DNA from: Pseudoalteromonas sp. MSK9-3
Lineage (GTDB): Bacteria > Pseudomonadota > Gammaproteobacteria > Enterobacterales > Alteromonadaceae
Direction of reading: 5' to 3'
Assembly (NCBI RefSeq): GCF_003590335.1
Contig: NZ_MIET01000070.1
Location: 186,001 to 250,000 of the forward strand
Length of the DNA: 64,000 nucleotides
Part shown: piece after piece, positions 36,936 through 45,776 of the stretch
Layout: each line of letters opens with the position of its first letter
Position numbering within the stretch: position 1 is the first letter of the stretch
Program-made: the position numbers and the translations under genes
Notes under the pieces: model-generated
The model's database searches: none
Told to the model about the DNA's origin: nothing
The model's input: only the letters and a program-made list of their open reading frames with translations

Positions 36936-37523
36936 ATGATATCTAAATATACATGCATAGCACTGTGTTTACTTACTGTGGGATGTGGGGGTGGTTCTAG
37001 CGACGAAACGAGCACACCAGCTCCGACGGTTCCAGATCAAAATAGTGGTACGACACCACCGCCTGATATTAATCCAGATCCAACACCTGATCCTGCTCCA
37101 GATCCAACGCCCGATCCGGACCCTACACCAGAGCCAAACCCACCAGCGGCTAACTTAGACAGCGTCGTGGTGCCAGAACAATTTGATTGGTCAATGTACA
37201 AAGAAGACGAGGTGAAAATCAAAACGGTAACTAGCACTATGCGCCCAGACGGCGAACTTGCAGGGCTTGGCGGTAAGCACTTTATGAAAATAGTGGCACT
37301 TGATGGTAATCAACAGGAGGTAGAAAACCCGTTACAGCGCAGTTTAACAAGTAGAACGGGCGAAACTCGCACCAAGCTAAAATTGCCAAATGAGTGGTAC
37401 GGTATAAAAGTTGAAGTGACCGTAGGGTCGCAAGTGTGTAGCAAGGTATTTAGTAAAGAAGAAGTCACAGGAGAAATTGAAGTACCGTGTGACATCGAAA
37501 TGCCCGCTGGCGATGGAGAATAA
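36936..37523 (+). CDS. Lipoprotein with a Pro/Asp-rich spacer
   Basis: A 195-residue protein. Lipobox LLTVGC with Cys17 as lipidation site, then GGGSS. Residues about 35-75 form a low-complexity PDPTPDPAPDPTPDP tether, followed by a small beta domain (about 80-185) with two cysteines (SQVCSK, VPCDIE) that could form a disulfide. It is likely anchored in the outer membrane. Only two bases separate it from the LruC protein gene, so the two are co-transcribed and probably work together. Function is unknown. Confidence 0.75.
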   Translation: MISKYTCIALCLLTVGCGGGSSDETSTPAPTVPDQNSGTTPPPDINPDPTPDPAPDPTPDPDPTPEPNPPAANLDSVVVPEQFDWSMYKEDEVKIKTVTSTMRPDGELAGLGGKHFMKIVALDGNQQEVENPLQRSLTSRTGETRTKLKLPNEWYGIKVEVTVGSQVCSKVFSKEEVTGEIEVPCDIEMPAGDGE

Positions 37524-37525
37524 TT

Positions 37526-39223
37526 ATGAATATTAAACACAGTCTTTCTATCGCACTATTATGCCAAACGTCCTATGTTTTTGCCGCTGCGAGCGAAACT
37601 AACACGGTTGATAACCAAGATGGGACCTTCACGTACACGCAAAAAATTAATAAGGACAGCACCTCACCTCATTATGTGGCACCGAGCGGGTATGGCTTCA
37701 ACTTTTACTCCCATTCTGGGCAAGACTATGGGTGGCAGCATAACTTTGACGAAGCATCTAACCCGTTGGTAAAAATACAAAGCGCGACACTGATGATCCG
37801 TGGATACGATATTGACTCTGAGGCTTTTCATGGCACCAGTGGCGAATACGACGGTATAAGCGTTGACGGAATAGACTTAAACCCCGGACTATTACAAGGC
37901 ACCAATGGCACTTGGTCTGAAACCACATTTGATATGCCAACGTCCTATATATTAGACGATGGGTTAATGAGTGTATTTTTAGACATTGATATGAACCACG
38001 ACTATGTATGGTGGAAAACCACCCTAGATTATAGTTTACTAACAATTACTTATGCTATAACGCAAAATGATGCACCGTACACGCCGACATTAAGCGGTTC
38101 TCCACAAGGCTGTGCTAATTCAACGGATGATTTTACCGTTAACATATCAAACAGCAGTGATGCAGATCCGGACGGAGACCCAGTAACTTACGAATATCGT
38201 TGGTTTGTAGACATTGGACAAGGCGAAGTAGTAGACGATGAAGTTGCAGGTAAAACAGATCATACTGGTAATACCGTGTTGTCATCACAAGTAAATGCAG
38301 GCGAAACATGGCGAGTGCAAGTGATTGCAACCGACAGCAATAACCTGGTGAGCGACCCTGCATTCTTTACGTGGGAATTGGGTGAAAACGACAGCGACTG
38401 CGATGGTATTACCGATGCTAACGATGATTACCCAAATGATGATAAACGTGCGAGTAATAACTATTCGGTTCAGTCAACACTGGCATTTGAAGATTTGTGG
38501 CCAGAAAAAGGCGATTACGACTTAAACGATTTGGTTATTTCAAATCAGTTTAACCTTGTAAAAGATGCCAATGGTTTGGTTAAGCAAATAGACTTAACAG
38601 GGAGTATTCAAGCACGGGGCGCAACGCTTGCCAGTGGCTTTGCGATTGCCTTTCCTGGTACCACCAGCGCGAATGTAGAAAGCATTAATGTAAACGTGAA
38701 CGGTCAGTCTGAATCAGTGAGCGCAGAGGCAGGGCACAGCAGTGAACTTGTGGTTGCAGTGCTTAAAAATACCCATTCAGCAACGAACGACTCGCAAACT
38801 TATTCATTCTTTAACACCCAAGACGGTGACGACAGAGCGGTTATTCCAGTGACAATGAACTTGATTTTTATTGACCCAGTTGATCCGCTGCAAATTGGTA
38901 ACGCACCATTCAACCCGTTTATTTACCGAGTAAGCGACCGTGGCAGAGAAGTGCACTTACCAAATTATGCACCAACGGCACTGGCAAATACTGGCTTATT
39001 TAAAACGGGGGCTGATAACACTGAAGTTGGGGGCGAAACTTATATGACGCCAGCAGGCCACCCTTGGGCACTTGAGATATCTACCTCATGGTTACACCCA
39101 ATGGAGTCGGTAGACATTATTCAGGCTTACCCAGCCATTCAAGATTGGGCTGAAAGCCGCAAAGGCAGAGGCACAACATGGTACAGTACACCGGTAGCAG
39201 GTAAATGTTGGAAATGTAACTAG
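37526..39223 (+). CDS. LruC-domain secreted protein
   Basis: A 565-residue protein with a signal peptide (about 1-20, ALLCQTSYVFAA). An N-terminal beta domain (about 25-170), an Ig-like segment (about 175-285), and an Asp-rich calcium-binding turn (NDSDCDGITDANDDYPNDDK) precede the LruC domain (about 315-565), recognisable by LAFEDLWPEKGDYDLNDLVI and by NPFIYRV.DRGREVHL. LruC proteins are exported, and their exact role is not established. The protein ends in KCWKCN, with two cysteines at the very C-terminus. It is paired with the upstream lipoprotein and followed by a strong terminator. Confidence 0.85.
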   Translation: MNIKHSLSIALLCQTSYVFAAASETNTVDNQDGTFTYTQKINKDSTSPHYVAPSGYGFNFYSHSGQDYGWQHNFDEASNPLVKIQSATLMIRGYDIDSEAFHGTSGEYDGISVDGIDLNPGLLQGTNGTWSETTFDMPTSYILDDGLMSVFLDIDMNHDYVWWKTTLDYSLLTITYAITQNDAPYTPTLSGSPQGCANSTDDFTVNISNSSDADPDGDPVTYEYRWFVDIGQGEVVDDEVAGKTDHTGNTVLSSQVNAGETWRVQVIATDSNNLVSDPAFFTWELGENDSDCDGITDANDDYPNDDKRASNNYSVQSTLAFEDLWPEKGDYDLNDLVISNQFNLVKDANGLVKQIDLTGSIQARGATLASGFAIAFPGTTSANVESINVNVNGQSESVSAEAGHSSELVVAVLKNTHSATNDSQTYSFFNTQDGDDRAVIPVTMNLIFIDPVDPLQIGNAPFNPFIYRVSDRGREVHLPNYAPTALANTGLFKTGADNTEVGGETYMTPAGHPWALEISTSWLHPMESVDIIQAYPAIQDWAESRKGRGTTWYSTPVAGKCWKCN

Positions 39224-39238
39224 CAAGTAGGAACGTAC

Positions 39239-39270
39239 AAAATGCACCGTAATAGCGCGGTGCATTTTTT
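39239..39270 (+). terminator. Intrinsic terminator after the LruC gene
   Basis: AAAATGCACCG, an eight-base loop, CGGTGCATTTTTT: a clear stem and U-run just 15 bp after the stop codon. Confidence 0.92.
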
Positions 39271-39275
39271 ATTTA

Positions 39276-39862
39276 CTGCATATCGCTGACGAATGTCAGG
39301 ATCCATTCCAGACAATCCATTAAACTGAAATAGACTCTGAACCAAGTTCAAAGAGACAAAGGAGTGGCCTCTACAGAGTCAGTTGCCGATTTATATACAC
39401 CGTCTTCCTGACGAAGGTCAGGATCCATCTTTAATACAATCACTAAAAACCAACTTCATACTCCGTCTTCCTGACGAAGGTCAGGATCCACCTCACAAAT
39501 ATAACCACCAAAACCAACTCCAAACACTGTCTCCCTGACGCAGGTCAGGGTCCATGTTCAGCTAAACTACCAAACTGAAATAGACTCTGAACCAAGTTCA
39601 GAGAGACAAAGGAGTGGCCTCTACAGAGTCAGTTGCCGATTTATATACACCGTCTCCCTGACGCAGGTCAGGGTCTATGTTCAGCTAAACTACCAAATTG
39701 GAATAGACTCTGAACCTAGTTAAGAGATACCAAGCAGCTGCGCACCTTCACAAACCGCCCCCACTTTATACTCCGTCTTCCTGACGAAGGTCAGGATCCA
39801 TCTTGACCTGGGCACTGCAGCTTAGTCTTTACTCCGTAACTCCTAATGGAGGTCAGGCCATT
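39276..39862. repeat. Palindromic repeat cluster B
   Basis: About seven left-type palindromes (CCTGACGAAGGTCAGG and variants) and three right-type palindromes (CTCTGAACCAAGTTCAGAG). A block of about 78 bp containing CAAAGGAGTGGCCTCTACAG recurs almost unchanged at about 39331-39409 and 39580-39659. The last copy (about 39833-39862) is degenerate and lies against the 3' end of the GIY-YIG gene. Confidence 0.88.
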
Positions 39863-39889
39863 GTTAATTGAACTCTCAAAGAGCAAACC

Positions 39890-40171
39890 TTAAATTGAGA
39901 GGTACAAGTCATCCCAATTTGGATTCACCTTCTCAATTAAATTGATTTTCCATTCACGACGCCAATTTTTAAGTTGTTTCTCACGAGTGATGGCACTATA
40001 CATATCGCAATGGGTTTCAAAATAGACCAGCTCAGTTACCTGATACCGTTTAGTGAACCCTTCGACAAAATGATGTTTATGTTCGTATATGCGTTTTTTT
40101 AAATCACGAGTGACGCCGATATATAAAGTACCTTGAGGCTTAGATGCCAAAATATAAGTGGTAGGCTGCAT
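39890..40171 (-). CDS. Single-domain GIY-YIG nuclease family protein
   Basis: A 93-residue protein covering one GIY-YIG domain: TYILASKPQGTLYIGVTRDL (GIY..YIG strand pair), KKRIYEHK (catalytic Arg), and LVYFETHCDMYSAITREKQL with the conserved Glu, ending KVNPNWDDLYLSI. It belongs to the YhbQ/UPF0213-like group of stand-alone nucleases. It lies between palindrome clusters B and C, with its promoter in the 95-bp AT-rich spacer before cluster C. From memory, genes of this type often neighbour palindromic repeats in other bacteria. A role in moving or trimming these repeats is inference. Confidence 0.85.
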   Translation of the reverse strand: MQPTTYILASKPQGTLYIGVTRDLKKRIYEHKHHFVEGFTKRYQVTELVYFETHCDMYSAITREKQLKNWRREWKINLIEKVNPNWDDLYLSI

Positions 40172-40267
40172 GTTTTAGTCCTTTAATGCAATATGAAAAG
40201 TAAAGTGTGTAGCTATAACATCCTGTTATAAGTACTTATATATTTAATTATTACAGTTAATTTAAAT

Positions 40268-40695
40268 AAATCAAATAGACTCTGAAACCAGTTCAGAGCG
40301 ACGAAGCAGCGGCGCACCTTCACACACCGCCCCCAACTTATACTCCGTCTTCCTGACGCAGGTCAGGATCCACCTCAAATACAGGCACCATCGCCAACCC
40401 CACACTCCGTCTCCCTGACGAAGGTCAGGGTCCATCTCAACTAAACCATCAAAGTAAAATAGACTCTGAAGCCAGTTCAGAGCGACGAAGCAGCGGCGCA
40501 CCTTCGTACATCAGTCCCACTTCACACACCGCCCCCAACTTATACTCCGTCTTCCTGACGCAGGTCAGGATCCACCTCAAATACAGTCACCAAAACCAAC
40601 CCTTCGTCTTTCTGACGTAGGTCAGGATCCATCTCAAGTTAGTACCTCGGAGCAAACCCCACACGCCGTCTTCCTGACGCAGGTGAAAACCCATG
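40268..40695. repeat. Palindromic repeat cluster C
   Basis: About five left-type palindromes (CCTGACGCAGGTCAGG and CCCTGACGAAGGTCAGGG) alternate with two right-type palindromes (CTCTGAAACCAGTTCAGAG) and the shared linker GCAGCGGCGCACCTTC. The cluster ends at about 40690 in a broken copy. The AT-rich 40700-40909 stretch is the probable promoter of the J-domain gene. Confidence 0.88.
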
Positions 40696-40909
40696 TAAAG
40701 GCGGCTGCATCATATATATGAAAATATTGACTTTTTGGCTATCTGATTGTTCTAAAACTAAGATTTGAATTTGAATTGTGTATTATCGACATAAAAAGTA
40801 AGTTAGAAAGTTTTCATAAAAATGTATTTTGATTTTGTATGGATATAATAGAATGGCGATTACAAGTTAGATTTGTACGTTACTACAACGCATAAGCAGG
40901 TGAAACCGA

Positions 40910-42109
40910 GTGGAATCAAGTCAAGCAGGCCTTACGATTGTTAAAAATCAACCTAAGCAAATAAGTAATAGCAACGAATTGCACACTCTTTGGCTAAGAA
41001 TAGAGAAGCATCAAAAACGTAATCTAAACTATGCAAAAAAACTTAAAAATACGTATGATTTATTTCAAGCTGTAGCCCTTGAAAAAGAGCTTGAATTTGC
41101 AAATTGCATCATTATGCAAGTCAAACATTTAGCTGGTTTTATATTACGTAAGTCATTATCAAATACTGAACGCGAGCATCTTATACAGTGGATTGATGAA
41201 GACTTAGCTTATCTGCAATCACACCCCTTTGTAGATCAAGTAAGCGTCAACCATGCTATTACTTATGTAAATGATCAGCACAAAGGGTACTTAAAAGAAC
41301 ACCCACAAGAAATAGATGAAAGCGAAATACACGCGCTAAGACGTCAACTAGATGAAGAGTTTAACGGGTTATTTGATCTAAACGATGACCAGCTCCGAGA
41401 ATTACTTATGGATCCAGAAAAAATTGTTGAGCATATCGCAAAGCTACAAGATGAGTTTCAACCAAAGAATCATCAAGATAACCATGATGAAGACGCTATA
41501 TTTGAAGAGTCTTTCGATGGGTTTGATGAAGGTGAGCATGCATGGACGAATGGTTCTGAAAGGCTAAATAATAAACTAGATAAACTTTTTAAAAGTAGTC
41601 AATTAAATAAAATGTATAAGCGTGTTGCTTCAAAACTCCACCCTGATAAAGGGGTTGATGACGAAGATAGGGTGCAAAAGCACTCGCAAATGCAGGCTTT
41701 ATCCGAGGCGAAGAAAAATAATGATGGCTATACAATTTTAAAGTTGTATTTGACGTATTTTGATGACACTGAATTGGATGGCGACACTTTAGCAAACCTC
41801 AAGCCAATGTTAGAAGCCAAAATACAAAAGTTAAACCAAGAATATCGAACATTACAATACGGTGATGACATGGCGAGTTTGGTTTGGCAGAATTTTAAAC
41901 AAAGAACAATAAAAAAGACTGAACAAGCTATAGAGCAACACGCTACTAAATTGCATTTTGACTGTGATGAAATGCGTCAGTTTATTGCAACGCATACCAC
42001 GGTAAAGGCAATTAAAAGTAAATTAAAGAGCAGAATGAAACTAGACAATATGTTTTTTATAGATGAGCTAGAAAAGCAATTACAAAATGGCGGCTTTTAT
42101 TTTGAGTAA
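40910..42109 (+). CDS. Protein with an internal J-domain-like segment (DnaJ family)
   Basis: A 399-residue, highly charged, mostly helical protein with no signal peptide. Residues about 233-285 contain KRVASKLHPDKGVDDED, with the HPD signature of J domains that stimulate DnaK-type ATPases, followed by a helix MQALSEAKKNNDGYTILKLY. The flanking regions are coiled-coil-like and acidic (about 125-215), unlike classical DnaJ. The start is GTG at 40910 with AGCAGGTG upstream. It sits alone between repeat clusters C and D. It is probably a co-chaperone for a specific client; the client is unknown. Confidence 0.75.
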   Translation: MESSQAGLTIVKNQPKQISNSNELHTLWLRIEKHQKRNLNYAKKLKNTYDLFQAVALEKELEFANCIIMQVKHLAGFILRKSLSNTEREHLIQWIDEDLAYLQSHPFVDQVSVNHAITYVNDQHKGYLKEHPQEIDESEIHALRRQLDEEFNGLFDLNDDQLRELLMDPEKIVEHIAKLQDEFQPKNHQDNHDEDAIFEESFDGFDEGEHAWTNGSERLNNKLDKLFKSSQLNKMYKRVASKLHPDKGVDDEDRVQKHSQMQALSEAKKNNDGYTILKLYLTYFDDTELDGDTLANLKPMLEAKIQKLNQEYRTLQYGDDMASLVWQNFKQRTIKKTEQAIEQHATKLHFDCDEMRQFIATHTTVKAIKSKLKSRMKLDNMFFIDELEKQLQNGGFYFE

Positions 42110-42228
42110 GTATGGTAATAGCACAACGAGTGGTAAGGCCTGTTAGTAATTCACAGGTACTTACCGCCACATATCGATTTTACACTTAGTGTGCCTTTTG
42201 TGGGGGTCTAGAGCCACCAAAACCAACC

Positions 42229-43505
42229 CATACACCGTCTCCCTGACGAAGGTCAGGGTCCATCCCAACCAAACTATCAAAGTAAAATAGACTCTGAACC
42301 AAGTTCAGAGCGACGAAGCAGCGGCGCAGCTTCATACAACCAGCCCCACTTCACAAACCGCCCCCAATTTATACTCCGTCTCCCTGACGAAGGTCAGGGT
42401 CCATCCCAACCAAACTATCAAAGTAAAATAGACTCTGAAACCAGTTCAGAGTGACGAAGCAGCGGCGCACCTTCACACACCGACCCCACTTTACACACCG
42501 TCTCCCAATTTATACTCCGACTTCCTGACGCAGGTCAGGATCCACCTCAAATACAGTCACCAAAACCAACCCATACACCGTCTCCCTGACGAAGGTCAGG
42601 GTCCATCCCAACCAAACCACCAAAGTAAAATAGACTCTGAATCAAGTTCAGAGCGACGAAGCAGCGGCGCACTTTCATATACCAGCCCCACTTCATACAC
42701 CGGCCCCAATTTATACCCCGTCTTCCTGACGTAGGTCAGGATCCACCTCAAATACAGGCACCAAAACCAACCCTACACACCGTCTCCCTGACGAAGGTCA
42801 GGGTCCACCCCAACCAAACCACCAAAGATAAATAGACTCTGAATCAAGTTCAGAGCGACGAAGCAGTGACGCATCTTCGTACACCAGTCCCACTCACACA
42901 CCGCCCCCAACTTATACTCCGTCTTACTGACGAAGGTCAGGATCCACCTCAAATACAGGCACCAAAACCAACCCTACACTCCGTCTCCCTGACAAAGGTC
43001 AGGGTCCATCCCAATCAAACCACCAAAGATAAATAGACTCTAAAATCAGTTCAGAGCGACGAAGCAGCGACGCACCTTCACACTTCTGGCCCAACTTTAT
43101 ACACTGTCTTCCTGACGCAGGTCAGGATCCATCTCAAGTTCGCACCCCGGAGCAAACCCCACACACCGTCTCCCTGACGAAGGTCAGGGTCCATCCCAAC
43201 CAAACCACCAAAGTAAAATAGACTCTGAATCAAGTTCAGAGCGACGAAGCAGCCGTGCACCTTCGTACATCAGTCCCACTTCACACACCGCCCCCAACTT
43301 ATACTCCGTCTTCCTGACGCAGGTCAGGATCCACCTCAAATCCAACCCATATACCGTCTCCCTGACGAAGGTCAGGGACTATCCCAAGTTCGTACCCCGG
43401 AGCAACCCCCTTATACTGTCTTCCTGACGCAGGTCAGGATCCACCTCAAATACAGTCACCAAAACCAACCCCACACACCGTCTCCCTGACGAAGGTCAGT
43501 GCCCA
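42229..43505. repeat. Large tandem palindrome array, cluster D (about 1.28 kb, period near 200 bp)
   Basis: About fourteen left-type and six right-type palindromes. A higher-order unit of about 200 bp repeats, with equivalent points at about 42578, 42781, 42981 and 43168: CCCTGACGAAGGTCAGGG, a 30-base spacer with CCACCAAAG, CTCTGAATCAAGTTCAGAG, GACGAAGCAG linker, then the variant CCTGACGCAGGTCAGG and about 60 bases. Copies differ by scattered point changes. There is no gene in the array. Confidence 0.9.
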
Positions 43506-43805
43506 TCCCAATTAAAACCACCTACCAACCTCAACAACTCAATGTAAAAATAACGTAACAGATAAAGCCATGTTAATTATGTGGACTTCAACGCAAAGCC
43601 TATTCAAACCGCAATAAATCGTGCTAAGTTACCAGTCAACAGCTAAATTATAAGACGAAAGGCTCGTCGTTTTAGCGTAGCAATACAGTAACAAATACAC
43701 GGTTACACTTGGCATAGAAGCGGTTGAAGGAAGCAATACAACCGCGGCGGCTCTGCTTATACGCTCCTAGGTATACACAAAGTCGCAGAACTAACAGGAA
43801 TTTGA
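43506..43805. other. 300-bp spacer with no recognised feature
   Basis: Between repeat cluster D and the small frame at 43806 I see no repeat copy, no structured RNA and no coding frame that I trust. Promoters for the methyltransferase operon are probably here. Confidence 0.4.
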
Positions 43806-43943
43806 ATGCGCTTATATCATGCAGCTTTAAGCGGCCACAGGCACACACACTATACAACTACCCATCCTAACGGTGCCCATAAGTGCATCATGTGTTGTGC
43901 ATACCAGTGTTTAACAAACTCACACAGTGAGCACCAACCATGA
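43806..43943 (+). CDS. Short 45-residue frame coupled to the methyltransferase gene
   Basis: ATG at 43806 has CAGGA seven bases upstream, better than the site in front of the methyltransferase. The frame ends TGA overlapping the methyltransferase ATG as ATGA. The first eleven residues, MRLYHAALSGH, resemble the start of one glutathione S-transferase group (LYHHPLSGHSH), after which the likeness stops abruptly and the sequence becomes His/Thr/Cys-rich. It may be a coupling leader peptide, or a stub left by recombination inside a GST gene. Translation is unproven. Confidence 0.35.
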   Translation: MRLYHAALSGHRHTHYTTTHPNGAHKCIMCCAYQCLTNSHSEHQP

Positions 43944-44602
43944 ACAATACCGCGTCTTTGTCTAAAACAAACCGTACACTCCAATACTACGCCAATAACG
44001 CGCACGATTTTGCACAGTCAACACTGCACGTGGATATGGCCGAGCTATACAAAGAGTTTTTGCCATTATTACCATCGCCGCATCACAGCGAGCATGAAAA
44101 AATACATATTCTCGATGCCGGTTGCGGTGCAGGGCGCGACGCACTCGCGTTTAAGCAACTCGGCTATAAAGTCACCGCCTTTGATGCCTGCAGTGAACTG
44201 GCCGACATTGCCAGCTTTCATTTACAACAAAGCGTGTACGTAAAAACCTTTCGACAAGTTAAAGAACACGCGCAATATCACGGCATATGGTGCTGTGCAA
44301 GCTTACTTCACGTTGCCCATAACGAGCTCCCAGACCGTTTCACCAAGCTCGCTAACGCATTAAAACCCAATGGTATTTTGTACGCCTCATTCAAATACGG
44401 CAAAGGCGAGCGCAGCGATGGCAACCGCACATTTAGTGATTTAACCGAAACATGCCTAGAAGATCTACTAGAACAAATCCCCAGTTTAAACGTGGTTAAA
44501 GTATGGCAAAGCAAAGATCAACGCCCCGATAGAAGCGAGCAAGTGTGGCTGAATGTAGTGACGGTGAAAGAGCCGCCTTATGAAGAATCGTCTTATGAGT
44601 GA
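43940..44602 (+). CDS. Class I SAM-dependent methyltransferase
   Basis: A 220-residue cytoplasmic protein with motif I ILDAGCGAGRDALAF (residues about 57-71), the acidic loop VTAFDAC, and a later GIWCCASLLHV strand resembling TehB/UbiE-type small-molecule methyltransferases rather than a DNA MTase with DPPY. The substrate is not predictable. It overlaps the following HNH gene by 8 or 23 bases depending on the start chosen there. Both face the convergent PLD-helicase gene. A tellurite-resistance-like or a modification role are alternatives. Confidence 0.85.
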   Translation: MNNTASLSKTNRTLQYYANNAHDFAQSTLHVDMAELYKEFLPLLPSPHHSEHEKIHILDAGCGAGRDALAFKQLGYKVTAFDACSELADIASFHLQQSVYVKTFRQVKEHAQYHGIWCCASLLHVAHNELPDRFTKLANALKPNGILYASFKYGKGERSDGNRTFSDLTETCLEDLLEQIPSLNVVKVWQSKDQRPDRSEQVWLNVVTVKEPPYEESSYE

Positions 44603-45686
44603 TAACCAACAGCAACAACTTGATTTTATCGCTTACATTCAGCGTTTACTGGTTGAAGGCGACTTCAGTGCCACCTATAAGTTTGCCTTACTCCATGCGC
44701 TGGCTGATGTTTGTGTAGAGCAGCCGCTAATATCTGAGCAAGCAACACTCAAAATAGACTTAGCCACCTTAGCGGATAAGCTCATAGTTTTATATTGGCA
44801 CCATGCCGTCCCTTTTGCAGCCGATCAAACAGGTGAAAACGCTTTATTAAAGCAAAACAGTGGTGTGCAATCTAAAGTGATCTCGGTGTTGTATGAGTGC
44901 CAACAAAACAACATTCGTAATTTACGTGCTCTAAAACAAAGCCACTTATATAAAGCAACATTTAACGCCGCCTTAGCCACGCTCAAAACAGGCCCACTGT
45001 GGCGATTGCAAATATTGGCAAAACAAGCTGAATGCTTTTTATACCCGCATACACATAGCACGCAATACATCACCTTAAATGCAGGTATTGCCAGCTGCTT
45101 TAGGCGCTTTTATGACTTAGTGGTGTACTTGGCTAAAAATGCATGGTTACAAAAAATTCAAAGCATAAAACACAATCAAACATTGATTGGCCCACAAAGC
45201 CAATTGCACGACTTTTTATTTGGCTTTGACCGTAATGCACTCAGCAAAGCCAAACCTGTTTTAATAGAGCTACAACAGGGCACGTGTTTTTACTGCCAAA
45301 AGCCGTTGCATAACAAAACCGAAGTTGACCATTTTATTCCGTTTGCACGTTACGCCAACGATTTAGGCCACAACTTTGTGGCTGCCCACAGCGCTTGCAA
45401 CAACAATAAACGCGACTTTTTGGCCGCACAATGTCACCGCGAACGCTGGGAAGAACAAAACCTCGTTATACATAGCCAGCATTTAACCCGTGAACTCAGT
45501 GACTACTTTAATTGCGATGCAGATAAATCGCGTTCAGTAAGTGATTGGGCGTATCAGGTCGCGCAGGTGAATAGCGCTAAATTGTGGGTAGGCGTGAATG
45601 AATTTGAAGCTGTTGATTTTAATTATCAGCAATTATGTATTGAGCTAGGTCGTGTGGCGGAAGGCAAACCGAAATATAGTTTGTAG
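44595..45686 (+). CDS. HNH endonuclease-domain protein
   Basis: A protein of 363 residues from the ATG at 44595, which overlaps the methyltransferase stop by eight bases; an ATG at 44580 would add five residues. Residues 1-220 are helical with YKFALLHALADVCVEQ near the N-terminus. The C-terminal HNH domain (about 230-290) shows CFYCQKPL, EVDHFIPFARYAND, HNFVAAHSACNNNKRD. The paired cysteines, DH and N/C residues form the zinc ribbon and metal-binding core. It is expected to cut DNA. Gene order with a methyltransferase and a convergent helicase/PLD gene suggests restriction-like defence. Confidence 0.85.
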   Translation: MSDNQQQQLDFIAYIQRLLVEGDFSATYKFALLHALADVCVEQPLISEQATLKIDLATLADKLIVLYWHHAVPFAADQTGENALLKQNSGVQSKVISVLYECQQNNIRNLRALKQSHLYKATFNAALATLKTGPLWRLQILAKQAECFLYPHTHSTQYITLNAGIASCFRRFYDLVVYLAKNAWLQKIQSIKHNQTLIGPQSQLHDFLFGFDRNALSKAKPVLIELQQGTCFYCQKPLHNKTEVDHFIPFARYANDLGHNFVAAHSACNNNKRDFLAAQCHRERWEEQNLVIHSQHLTRELSDYFNCDADKSRSVSDWAYQVAQVNSAKLWVGVNEFEAVDFNYQQLCIELGRVAEGKPKYSL

Positions 45687-45776
45687 GATTGAGTATTAAT
45701 CTATAAGTTTGCAGGTTGTCCAGAATGCGTTCTTTTTATTCTGTAGCTGTAACTTTTAATATGCATTCTACGATAA

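Noticed and set aside
42229..43505. CRISPR array
   Set aside because: The repeats are spaced irregularly, are themselves long palindromes with variant sequences, and the intervening stretches are also repeated, so there are no unique spacers. No cas gene is present.
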